From contig CAMKSE010000007.1 of the NCBI GenBank assembly GCA_946415365.1, positions 123,782 to 187,781 of the forward strand: 64,000 nucleotides of DNA, read 5' to 3'. Of this stretch, positions 55,734 through 64,000 are shown in pieces. A program made the position numbers and the translations under genes. Positions within the stretch are counted from its first letter, which is position 1. Each line of letters opens with the position of its first letter. The DNA comes from an uncultured Prevotellaceae bacterium. Lineage in GTDB: Bacteria; Bacteroidota; Bacteroidia; Bacteroidales; Bacteroidaceae. The notes beneath the pieces were generated by a model. The model did no database searches, was not told where the DNA came from, and worked only from the letters and a program-made list of their open reading frames with translations.

Positions 55734-57719
55734 ATGAAGAAGTGTATTATTGGTATAGCATGTGCACTTGTGTTATTCAGTTGTAAAAATCCCTATGAGG
55801 AATTCCAAAAGGCTGTTGAACAACAGGCCCAAGATCAAGTAGCCAACACAACACAAGAAGACATTGACAACAATGTTGCCAAGATCTTTGGAAGCATTGA
55901 CCCCAACCATACGTGGAATTCAATCACGCAGGGTTCTGTGTCCATCACTGCCGACGCCGATCTTGACGACATCGTCAAGGTGCAGGTTCTGACAGAGTCT
56001 CCGTTCTTCAATGAAGATGCAAAAGTGCTGAATGAGACGAATGCCTCGAAGGGCCAGACTGTGACACTCAGTTATGAAGCACCGTCGTATTACGACCATC
56101 TGGTAGCTGCCTGTGTCAACAGCCGGGGTATGTACTATATCCAGGTATTCGACATCAACGACAGTCATGTATATTTTGCAGAGGCGCAGAAGACACGTAG
56201 TATGACAAGAGGCGAAGGCAGCTTCCCCGAACTGTCAACTTTAAAGTTAGGTTCTCCCAAGCAGTCGTTTAATGCCATGCGTGCAGAAAAAAAATATGGT
56301 GTCTGGGCTGAGGAGTCCGGACAAGACTGGATCAACGACCGCCTGTGGGAAGTGACTGGCAGCGGTGACATCGGCTCGGGATGGAATATCGAACTGGGAT
56401 CCATCTACAGGGAAATCGACAGCTTCGGAGAAAAGGAAGAGGCCAACCTCCGCGAGATTTGTAACAGGTTTTTGGTCAAGCTACAAGGAAATACCAAAAA
56501 GAACAACTTGAAACTCATCGAGGCCAGCAGCATATTCAGCTTCAGCAACAACCAACTCTCCACCGATGGCAGTGCCATCACACTGATTCCCATTCAAGCT
56601 TATACGACGGAGTTCAAGTTGAACACCATTTATTATTACTATTATCGCCCTGAACAGCTGAGCGGCATGTCCGACGAGCAGCAGGTGAAGTTCTTCAAGA
56701 GCCTGCCGAAGTTCAAGGCCGTCAAGGTTGAGAAAGTACAGACCTCAGTAGAGATGAATGCTGGTGCCATGTACAGGAGAAGAGAATACCTGCTACCCTT
56801 CTACGGCGATTCACCTCAGGCTGGACAGGCTGCCGTCAGCGCAACCTTCCCCAAAGGATATAAAATCGGATTCCTGAACCAGAAAAGAGAAAACGATAAA
56901 TATGATGGTGCCAAAAACGGATGTTCTTATGGCGACGGCAGGTTGAACTACGAACTTAATCACGTGGCTGGCCATTATAAATCTGCCATGGACAAATCCC
57001 TGGGTGGAAACATCGAGGGCGGTATGAGCTGGACAAGTCCGCGCATCGCCTTCTTCGGAGCCAACAAAAAGACCTACATGTGCTTTGAGGATGGTTCGGA
57101 CTGCAATTTCTGCGACATGATCTTTGAGGTATCTAACGGTACAGAGGTTATTGACGAGCCTCAGACAGTTGAAGAGAATGTCTATACACTGATGTTTGAA
57201 GACCGCCCCATTGCCGACTATGACCTGAATGACGTGGTTCTGCAGTTCAGGCGTGTCGGCGACTCGCAAGTCAAAGTAAGCCTCGTCGCCTGCGGTGCCA
57301 ACGACAAGCTCTTCCTGAACGGACTCAACGGACAGACGTTGAACGGAAACAGGGAGATACATGAGATACTCGGTTTCGGCAATGATATCCTCATCAATAC
57401 GGGCAGTGATAACGGGACTTCGTCAAGAGTATGCGCCCCCGTAGAAGAGATCTTCAATCTGGGCGGCGCCGACATCGCGACATTCGCTAAGAGGATATCC
57501 ATCAGTGACAAGACGACCAACGCTACCATTTCCTTCTCTGAGAAAGGCCAGGATCCTCATGCCATCCTCGTACCTTGCGGATTCCCCTATCCGATGGAGA
57601 AGGTTTGCATCACGTCCTCCTATCCCAAATTCAAGGAGTGGGCACAAAATCAAAACAATAACATCGACTGGTATCTCTATCCGTCGGATGGTAAGACATT
57701 CTACTATAAGAACAAGTAG
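55734..57719 (+). CDS. LruC-domain (DUF4842-like) lipoprotein
   Basis: Lipobox ALVLFSCKN; LMFEDRPIADYDLNDVVLQFRR...HEILGFG; C-terminal domain pattern of LruC proteins. Confidence 0.8.
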   Translation: MKKCIIGIACALVLFSCKNPYEEFQKAVEQQAQDQVANTTQEDIDNNVAKIFGSIDPNHTWNSITQGSVSITADADLDDIVKVQVLTESPFFNEDAKVLNETNASKGQTVTLSYEAPSYYDHLVAACVNSRGMYYIQVFDINDSHVYFAEAQKTRSMTRGEGSFPELSTLKLGSPKQSFNAMRAEKKYGVWAEESGQDWINDRLWEVTGSGDIGSGWNIELGSIYREIDSFGEKEEANLREICNRFLVKLQGNTKKNNLKLIEASSIFSFSNNQLSTDGSAITLIPIQAYTTEFKLNTIYYYYYRPEQLSGMSDEQQVKFFKSLPKFKAVKVEKVQTSVEMNAGAMYRRREYLLPFYGDSPQAGQAAVSATFPKGYKIGFLNQKRENDKYDGAKNGCSYGDGRLNYELNHVAGHYKSAMDKSLGGNIEGGMSWTSPRIAFFGANKKTYMCFEDGSDCNFCDMIFEVSNGTEVIDEPQTVEENVYTLMFEDRPIADYDLNDVVLQFRRVGDSQVKVSLVACGANDKLFLNGLNGQTLNGNREIHEILGFGNDILINTGSDNGTSSRVCAPVEEIFNLGGADIATFAKRISISDKTTNATISFSEKGQDPHAILVPCGFPYPMEKVCITSSYPKFKEWAQNQNNNIDWYLYPSDGKTFYYKNK

Positions 57720-57755
57720 GAGCAGCAAAGTAAGCAATTGACACACTATTCATAC

Positions 57756-57795
57756 AGGGATTGTTGCCACATAATGCAACAATCCCTTGTTTTTT
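57756..57795 (+). terminator. Rho-independent terminator after the LruC gene
   Basis: 12 bp perfect stem AGGGATTGTTGC / GCAACAATCCCT, 8-nt loop, followed by TGTTTTTT. Confidence 0.85.
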
Positions 57796-57837
57796 ATAAA
57801 AAAGGCAAAAAAAGAACGTTATTTCATTTATTATTTG

Positions 57838-57845
57838 TACCTTTG
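57838..57845 (+). promoter_or_regulatory. Putative -7 box (TACCTTTG) for the mce-mmd operon
   Basis: TAnnTTTG match 43 bp upstream of mce. Confidence 0.5.
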
Positions 57846-57888
57846 CACAACATTTTAAGACATACCACAATTTTTAAATACAAACGAT

Positions 57889-58299
57889 ATGAAGATTTCA
57901 CACATTGAGCACCTGGGCATTGCAGTCCAGAGCATCGAGGAAAGCCTGCCGTTCTTCACAGAAGTACTGGGCTTAGAGTGTTATGCAACAGAAGTAGTGG
58001 AAGACCAGAAGGTAAAGACCGCCTTCCTTCGCTGCGGTGAGGTGAAGCTTGAGTTGCTCGAGCCGACATCGCCTGAGAGCACCATTCAGAAATGGCTCGA
58101 CAAGGGCAACAAGGGTGTACACCATGTGGCCTTCTGTGTTGAGGACGGTGTTGCCAAAGGTCTTGCCGAAGTAAGCGAGAAGGGTGTACGCCTGATCGAC
58201 CAGGCACCGCGCAAGGGAGCCGAGGGACTCAATATCGCCTTCCTCCATCCGAAATCCACATGTGGTATCCTTACAGAGCTCTGCGAGCACCCGGAATAA
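57889..58299 (+). CDS. mce: Methylmalonyl-CoA epimerase
   Basis: HIEHLGIAVQSIEESLPFFTEVLGLE, KGVHHVAFCVED, GLNIAFLHPKSTCGILTELCE. Confidence 0.94.
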   Translation: MKISHIEHLGIAVQSIEESLPFFTEVLGLECYATEVVEDQKVKTAFLRCGEVKLELLEPTSPESTIQKWLDKGNKGVHHVAFCVEDGVAKGLAEVSEKGVRLIDQAPRKGAEGLNIAFLHPKSTCGILTELCEHPE

Positions 58300-58396
58300 A
58301 GGTAAAAAGGTAAAAAGGTAAAAAGGTAAAAAGGTGAAAAGGTTGAAAATTGAAAATTGATAATTGATAATTGATAATTGATAATTGATAATTATA
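58300..58396 (+). repeat. Two adjacent tandem arrays (GGTAAAAA octamer, ATTGATA heptamer) filling the mce-mmdA spacer
   Basis: GGTAAAAA x4 then GGTGAAAA GGTTGAAA, TTGAAAA, ATTGATA x5. Confidence 0.95.
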
Positions 58397-58403
58397 TAAA
58401 GCA

Positions 58404-59969
58404 ATGAGCAAACAATTAGACAAGATCAAACAACTGATTGAGAAACGCGAGGTCGCCCGTCTCGGTGGTGGTGAGAAAGCCATTCAGAAACAGCACGAGC
58501 GCGGTAAGTACACTGCCCGTGAGCGCATTGAGATGCTGCTCGACGAGGGATCGTTCGAGGAGTACGACATGTTCAAGGAGCATCGCTGCCATAACTTCGG
58601 CATGGAAAAGAAACAATTCCTCGGCGACGGTGTTGTAGCCGGTTCAGGTACCATCGACGGCCGTTTGGTATTCGTCTTCGCACAAGACTTCACCGTTCAC
58701 GCCGGTTCGCTCAGCGAGACCATGAGCCAGAAGATCTGTAAGGTGATGGACATGGCCATGAAGATGGGAGCCCCCGTCATCGGCATCAATGACTCCGGTG
58801 GCGCTCGTATACAAGAGGGTATCAACGCCCTGGCTGGCTACGCTGAGATTTTCGAGCGTAACATCCTTGCCTCAGGCGTGATTCCACAGATCTCCGGAAT
58901 CTTCGGTCCATGCGCAGGCGGTGCCGTCTATTCCCCCGCCCTCACCGACTTCACGCTGATGATGGAGAATACGTCGTACATGTTCCTTACAGGTCCGAAG
59001 GTGGTGAAGACCGTCACCGGTGAGGACATCGACCAGGAGCACCTCGGCGGTGCATCGGTACATGCCACGAAGTCGGGTGTCACCCACTTCACCGCAGCCA
59101 CTGAGGAAGAGGGAATCCAGATGCTGAAGACCCTGCTGAGCTATATCCCCTCCAACAACATGGAGACCGCTCCCTTCAAGCCCACCAGTGATCCTATCAA
59201 CCGCCTGGAGGACTCCCTGAACGAGATTATCCCTGAGAACCCCAACGAGGCCTACGACATGTACAAGGTCATCGGTGCCATCACCGACGACGGCGAGTTC
59301 TTCGAGGTACAGCCTAAGTTCGCCAAGAATATCATCGTTGGCTTCGCCCGCTTCAATGGTCAGAGCGTAGGTATCGTGGCCAATCAGCCGACCTGCTATG
59401 CAGGTGTCCTCGATGTGAACGCCTCCCGTAAGGGTGCCCGTTTCGTACGTTTCTGCGACGCCTTCAATATTCCTATCGTGTCGCTCGTCGACGTACCCGG
59501 ATTCCTGCCCGGTACCGGTCAGGAGTACAACGCCGTCATCCTGCACGGTGCACAGCTGCTCTATGCCTACGGTGAGGCTACGGTGCCCAAAATCACCGTC
59601 ACCCTGCGTAAGTCATACGGCGGTTCACACATCGTGATGGGTTCCAAGCAGCTCCATACTGACCTGAACTACGCATGGCCCTCTGCAGAGATCGCCGTGA
59701 TGGGTGCCAGCGGTGCCGCCGCAGTGCTCTATGCCAAGGAGGCCAAGGCCAAGAAGGAGGCCGGTGAGGACGTGAAAGCATTCATCGCTGAGAAGGAAGA
59801 CGAGTACAACGAGCTCTTCGCCAATCCATATCAGGCAGCCAAGTACGGCTATATCGACGACGTGATTGAGCCTCGCAATACCCGCTTCCGCATCTGCCGC
59901 GCCCTGGCACAGCTAGCTACGAAGCGCGACAGCCTGCCTGCAAAGAAACATGGCAATATTCCTATGTAG
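58404..59969 (+). CDS. mmdA: Acyl-CoA carboxylase / methylmalonyl-CoA decarboxylase alpha (carboxyltransferase) subunit
   Basis: [58 protein letters not shown]; start annotated from the ORF track. Confidence 0.93.
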   Translation: MSKQLDKIKQLIEKREVARLGGGEKAIQKQHERGKYTARERIEMLLDEGSFEEYDMFKEHRCHNFGMEKKQFLGDGVVAGSGTIDGRLVFVFAQDFTVHAGSLSETMSQKICKVMDMAMKMGAPVIGINDSGGARIQEGINALAGYAEIFERNILASGVIPQISGIFGPCAGGAVYSPALTDFTLMMENTSYMFLTGPKVVKTVTGEDIDQEHLGGASVHATKSGVTHFTAATEEEGIQMLKTLLSYIPSNNMETAPFKPTSDPINRLEDSLNEIIPENPNEAYDMYKVIGAITDDGEFFEVQPKFAKNIIVGFARFNGQSVGIVANQPTCYAGVLDVNASRKGARFVRFCDAFNIPIVSLVDVPGFLPGTGQEYNAVILHGAQLLYAYGEATVPKITVTLRKSYGGSHIVMGSKQLHTDLNYAWPSAEIAVMGASGAAAVLYAKEAKAKKEAGEDVKAFIAEKEDEYNELFANPYQAAKYGYIDDVIEPRNTRFRICRALAQLATKRDSLPAKKHGNIPM

Positions 59970-60017
59970 TTTATTGTTTATTGTTTACAGTTTATAGTTT
60001 ATAGTTTACAGTTTACA
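59969..60017 (+). repeat. Seven heptads (GTTTAtt/ca/ta) filling the whole spacer after mmdA
   Basis: GTTTATT GTTTATT GTTTACA GTTTATA GTTTATA GTTTACA GTTTACA, ending 2 nt before an ATG. Confidence 0.95.
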
Positions 60018-60019
60018 GA

Positions 60020-60169
60020 ATGAACAACGAAGTATATGCAGCCATTGCCCTGGCGCTCCACGAGCACTTAGGCAATAACGTTCACGACGCAGAGCCGGGC
60101 ATCATCACCATCAGTGCCCACCCCACTCAGTGGAACGGCTATGCACAGTCATTCACACAACATCCCTAA
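60020..60169 (+). CDS. 49-aa small protein between mmdA and the biotin carrier gene
   Basis: MNNEVYAAIALALHEHLGNNVHDAEPGIITISAHPTQWNGYAQSFTQHP; syntenic with the small subunit position in decarboxylase operons but no TM helix visible. Confidence 0.7.
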   Translation: MNNEVYAAIALALHEHLGNNVHDAEPGIITISAHPTQWNGYAQSFTQHP

Positions 60170-60181
60170 ATACTGTCGATT

Positions 60182-60604
60182 ATGAAAGAATACAAGTATA
60201 CCATCAATGGTAATAAGTATGAAGTAGTTGTCGGTGATATTACTGATAACATCGCCACCCTGACCGTCAACGGTGAAGAGTACACGGTTGAAATGGAGAA
60301 GCAGCCCGAACCTGAGAAGAAGAAGCCCGTCGTAAAGGCAGCTACCGCTGCCGACGATGCTCCTGCCGCCTCCAAGGCTGCCGTCAACAAGGCCAACGCC
60401 GTCAAGGCTCCCCTGCCTGGTGTCATCACGGACATCCTGGTGGCCGAGGGCGACGAGGTGAAAGCAGGTGACACCGTCATCGTGCTTGAGGCCATGAAGA
60501 TGGCCAACAACCTGTCGGCTGAGAAAGACGGTAAGGTGACCGCCATCTGTGTGAAGATAGGCGAGAGTGTGATGGAAGACGATGCGCTCGTAGTTATTGA
60601 ATAA
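60182..60604 (+). CDS. mmdC: Biotin carboxyl carrier subunit of methylmalonyl-CoA decarboxylase
   Basis: C-terminal VIVLEAMKMANNLSAEKDGKVTAI biotinylation motif; Ala/Pro-rich linker. Confidence 0.9.
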   Translation: MKEYKYTINGNKYEVVVGDITDNIATLTVNGEEYTVEMEKQPEPEKKKPVVKAATAADDAPAASKAAVNKANAVKAPLPGVITDILVAEGDEVKAGDTVIVLEAMKMANNLSAEKDGKVTAICVKIGESVMEDDALVVIE

Positions 60605-60608
60605 CCCT

Positions 60609-63311
60609 ATGAGAAAGGTCCTCATAACGATGGCCATGGTACTCGCTACCATGGCCATTTTTGCCCAACAGTGGCCCGAGGCGAAGCCAGAGGCCAAGGC
60701 AGGAGCCCGTTGGTGGTGGCTGGGCTCTGCCGTCGACAAGGAGAACCTGCGCTGGACGATGCAGGAGTATGCTGGTCACGGCATTGGTGCTCTGGAGATC
60801 ACGCCCATCTACGGCGTTCAGGGCAACGATGCGAACAATATCCCCTACCTCTCAGACCGTTGGATGGAAATGCTCCGCGAGGTACAGCAGAACGGTCAAC
60901 GGCTGGGCATTGAGGTCAGCATGGCCACTGGCACAGGCTGGCCCTTCGGAGGCCCGTGGGTGCCGTTGGAGGAGAGTGCCTGCAAGGCGGTGTTCGTCGA
61001 CACGACGTTCATCGGCGGCAGCGTCAGTGCCCTCGACCTTTCCGTGCCGGAGAAGGAAGCCCCTTACTGCCGTCTCAACAAGGTGATGGCCTACTGGCAA
61101 GGAGAACCTTTCGACGTAACAGCCTACGTCAGCGACGGCCGACTGACGTGGTCGCCTGCCGCGCAGCTCAAGGCCCGCATCAAGGCAGCCGGTAACAAGC
61201 AGCTCCGCAAGTTCCTGAAAAGGCAATTGAAGGAGATGCAGACCGCCCGCTGGGAGATTGTGGCCGTCTGGGTGCGATATGGCGTGATGAAGGTCAAGCG
61301 TGCCGCGCCAGGTGGCGAGGGACTGGTCATCGACCACTTCGACCGCACGGCCGTCGCCCACTACCTACAGCATATCGAAGAGGCCTTTGAGCGTACTGGC
61401 ACCCCCTACCCCCACACGTTCTTCAACGACTCCTATGAGGTAGAAGCAGCCACATGGACACCCACGCTCTTCCAAGAGTTCCAGCAGCGCAGGGGCTATC
61501 AACTGGAACACTACCTGAGGCAGCTACAGGCCGGAGACCCGAAGGTGGTAAGTGACTACCGCGAGACCCTCGGCGACCTGCTCCTCGAGAACTTCACCAG
61601 CCAGTGGACCGCCTGGGCACACCGCCACGGTGCCATCACCCGTAATCAGGCCCACGGCTCACCCGCCAACCTCATCGACTGCTATGCCGCCGTCGACATC
61701 CCCGAGATCGAGGGCTTCGGCCTCTCCGACTTCGGTATCAAAGGCCTGCGCCAGGATCCGGGCAAGACCCGCAAGAACGACTCCGACTTCTCCATGCTGA
61801 AGTACGCGCCGTCGGCAGCCCATGTCTGTGGCAAGCCCTTCACCTCGAGCGAGACGTTCACCTGGCTTACTGAGCACTTCCGCACGAGTCTCTCACAGAT
61901 GAAGCCCGACATCGACCTGATGTTCTGCGCCGGCGTCAACCACATGTTCTTCCACGGCACCTGTTATTCGCCGAAGGACGATCCCTGGCCCGGCTGGAAG
62001 TTCTACGCATCGATCGACATGAGTCCGACAAACACCATCTGGCGCGACGCCCCTTACTTCATGCAGTACGTGGAACGCTGCCAGAGTTTCCTACAGTGGG
62101 GCGAGCCCGACAACGACTTCCTCGTCTACCTGCCCATCCGCGACATGTGGCAGAAGCAGACTGACAAGCTGCTCATGCAGTTCTCCATCCACAAGATGGG
62201 CCAACTGGCACCGGAGTTCATCAAGGCCATCCTCGCCATCGACCGCGCCGGCTTCGACTGCGACTACATCAGCGACCGTCTGCTCCTGGGAACGACCTTC
62301 TGCGACGGCATGCTCCAGACGGCTGCCGGCACCCGCTACAAGGGTCTTGTGATCCCCGAGTGCCGCATGATGCCCGAGGCGGTGAAGGCCCATATCGCGA
62401 AGTTGAAGGCTCAGGGGGCACATATCATCTACGGCACACAAGCCGCCGACCTCCAGCAGGCCGCCCGTCCTGAAGCCATCAAGACGGCATGCGGTCTGAA
62501 GGCCATCCGCCGCCGTAACGCTACTGGCTACCATTACTTCATCGCAAACCTGACGCCCGATGACATCGACGACCGTCTGCCGCTGTCTGTGGCATTCAAG
62601 TCTGCCACGTGGTTCAATCCCCTCAACGGCGACATCACCCCTGCCAGCGTCTCAGGCGACAGCATCGACATCCGCCTCCGCTCTGGGGAATCCATGATCC
62701 TCCAGACCTATTCTGAGGAAGATTTATATTCTAAGGATTATAGGAATTTAGGAATTATTCCTCTCTGCCAATCCATGCTGGGAAAAAATTCCCAGATCCC
62801 AAGATTCCTTAGACTCAATAATACCTGGACGCTCTCGTTCATCGAGGAGACTCCCAAGGTCAACAAGACCTTCACCCTCGACGCTCCCCAGACCTGGGAG
62901 ACGCTCGACGATGAGAGTCTGAAGGTGATGATGGGCACTGGCGTCTATACAACGAAGGTCAGGCTCACGAAGGCCGAAGCCAAAGAGCATTGGCAGATCG
63001 ACCTCGGCGACGTGCGCGAGTCGGCCCGTGTCTACATCAACGGCCAGTTCATCGGCTGTGCCTGGAGTGTGCCCTTCGTGCTCGACTGCCATAACACGTT
63101 GAAGGCCGGCGACAATGAGATCCGCATCGAGGTGACCAACCTGCCAGCCAATCGCATCGCCGACTACGACCGCCGCGGTATCAAGTGGCGTAAGATGGAG
63201 GAGATCAACGTGGTGGACATCAACTACCGCCGCACGACCTACGACCAGTGGACACCCGTCCCCAGCGGTCTCAACTCCCCCGTCCGCCTCTTTTCCGCTC
63301 CTGAGTTCTAG
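60609..63311 (+). CDS. GH106-like glycoside hydrolase (alpha-L-rhamnosidase-type), secreted
   Basis: Signal peptide; ARWWWLGSAVDKENLRWTMQEYAGHGIGALEITPIYGVQGND, FNDSYEVEAATWTPTLFQEFQQRRGY, C-terminal GH2-like jelly roll. Confidence 0.8.
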   Translation: MRKVLITMAMVLATMAIFAQQWPEAKPEAKAGARWWWLGSAVDKENLRWTMQEYAGHGIGALEITPIYGVQGNDANNIPYLSDRWMEMLREVQQNGQRLGIEVSMATGTGWPFGGPWVPLEESACKAVFVDTTFIGGSVSALDLSVPEKEAPYCRLNKVMAYWQGEPFDVTAYVSDGRLTWSPAAQLKARIKAAGNKQLRKFLKRQLKEMQTARWEIVAVWVRYGVMKVKRAAPGGEGLVIDHFDRTAVAHYLQHIEEAFERTGTPYPHTFFNDSYEVEAATWTPTLFQEFQQRRGYQLEHYLRQLQAGDPKVVSDYRETLGDLLLENFTSQWTAWAHRHGAITRNQAHGSPANLIDCYAAVDIPEIEGFGLSDFGIKGLRQDPGKTRKNDSDFSMLKYAPSAAHVCGKPFTSSETFTWLTEHFRTSLSQMKPDIDLMFCAGVNHMFFHGTCYSPKDDPWPGWKFYASIDMSPTNTIWRDAPYFMQYVERCQSFLQWGEPDNDFLVYLPIRDMWQKQTDKLLMQFSIHKMGQLAPEFIKAILAIDRAGFDCDYISDRLLLGTTFCDGMLQTAAGTRYKGLVIPECRMMPEAVKAHIAKLKAQGAHIIYGTQAADLQQAARPEAIKTACGLKAIRRRNATGYHYFIANLTPDDIDDRLPLSVAFKSATWFNPLNGDITPASVSGDSIDIRLRSGESMILQTYSEEDLYSKDYRNLGIIPLCQSMLGKNSQIPRFLRLNNTWTLSFIEETPKVNKTFTLDAPQTWETLDDESLKVMMGTGVYTTKVRLTKAEAKEHWQIDLGDVRESARVYINGQFIGCAWSVPFVLDCHNTLKAGDNEIRIEVTNLPANRIADYDRRGIKWRKMEEINVVDINYRRTTYDQWTPVPSGLNSPVRLFSAPEF
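62731..62812. repeat. AT-rich multi-hairpin segment inside the GH106-like gene
   Basis: CTAAGGA (62731-62737) / TCCTTAG (62806-62812), inner GGAATTATTCC (62751-62761) and CTGGGAA/TTCCCAG hairpin (62778-62795). Confidence 0.65.
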
Positions 63312-63362
63312 GGCCCCGCCGTTAGCAAGCCGATACAGAGACAATGGAAAGATTCCGTGCCC

Positions 63363-63815
63363 CTACCATTCCCCAAGATACGCTGGGGTGTTGAGATAGG
63401 TGTCGTCCAAACTATTGGAGGTATAAAAGGTGTTATACCACGATTGGGTCTCCTCACCGTCGCTATACTGATACATGGTATAGCCGTCTTCGCCGCTTTT
63501 CTCGATGACGATCCGATAGTTGAAGGATTCCTCTGCCCCGTCCCACATGCACGTCAGACGGTCGCCGACAAGACGATAACTACCGTGGTTTAAGACTTTT
63601 TTCCTGGGGCCGTCATCCGTATTGATGATGGCAACGGACTCAACGGTGCCGTTGTTTTTATAGACCACGAGGTTGTAATAGTTCTTGGGCATCTCATCAC
63701 GCCAGTACCAGGCATGACACAGTTCGGAAGCCCCCAGCCCGTCATCATCGCTGCAGCCCGCCAAGGCCAGCATCAGCAGGGCAACCGTCGCATAGAAAAA
63801 GCTTTTTCTCATCAT
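63363..63815 (-). CDS. Small hypothetical lipoprotein
   Basis: MMRKSFFYATVALLMLALAGCSDDD lipobox; no family recognised. Confidence 0.7.
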   Translation of the reverse strand: MMRKSFFYATVALLMLALAGCSDDDGLGASELCHAWYWRDEMPKNYYNLVVYKNNGTVESVAIINTDDGPRKKVLNHGSYRLVGDRLTCMWDGAEESFNYRIVIEKSGEDGYTMYQYSDGEETQSWYNTFYTSNSLDDTYLNTPAYLGEW

Positions 63816-64000
63816 CCTACATTTTAATGCAAAATTACACCTTTCTACTCTGATAAATACCAAAAGGGGCAAATCTTGTAAAGGAGTCGCCTCTATTTAT
63901 GATTCTTTAAAACAAACAGGGCGAATGTAACGGTCATTAACATTGGTAACTACTCAGCACCCCTAGCCATGAGATGATCATCGGGTCACGTTAATAATTT

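Noticed and set aside
53236-57719. TonB receptor plus LruC lipoprotein as a SusC/SusD-like pair
   Set aside because: The lipoprotein has LruC features rather than SusD TPR features, and it has its own -7 box.
58300-58403. Direct-repeat block resembling a CRISPR array
   Set aside because: Units are 7-8 bp with no unique spacers and no cas genes; these are simple tandem repeats.

Overview
This 64 kb window looks like a Bacteroidales chromosome, probably Prevotella/Segatella-like. The inference rests on protein family content and on TAnnTTTG-type -7 promoter boxes; no database search was run. It is mostly core and metabolic sequence. I found no phage, integrase, transposase, CRISPR array or recognisable defence locus. 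Main content: uvrA; an 11-subunit complex I operon (nuoA-B-CD-H-I-J-K-L-M-N, no nuoEFG) ending in a guanine-deaminase-like gene; a mannan-utilisation operon (GH5, CE7-type esterase, GH26, MFS transporter, AGE-type epimerase, PafA-like phosphatase); a CotH-kinase/lamin-tail protein; kdsA-kdsD followed by a degenerate hybrid sensor and a PLD/cardiolipin synthase; radA; pgk; a T9SS plug protein; a membrane-bound propeller-AraC regulator; tRNA-Arg(ACG); dapA; a NfeD/SPFH pair; a TonB receptor; a LruC-domain lipoprotein; a methylmalonyl-CoA epimerase/decarboxylase cluster lacking the beta subunit; and a GH106-like hydrolase. The most unusual signal is a window-wide architecture of short (7-9 bp) tandem repeats. 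Three promoters carry exactly four heptads just upstream of the -7 box, two of them being near-identical copies of one ~57 bp cassette upstream of unrelated genes. At least seven intra-operon spacers consist almost entirely of 7-9 bp tandem repeats ending at the next start codon. A similar 9 bp array (7 copies) sits in frame inside radA. Other strong observations are a hybrid sensor with H->E and D->K substitutions and no ATPase domain, and a nearly concentric 169 bp double palindrome upstream of the mannan operon.
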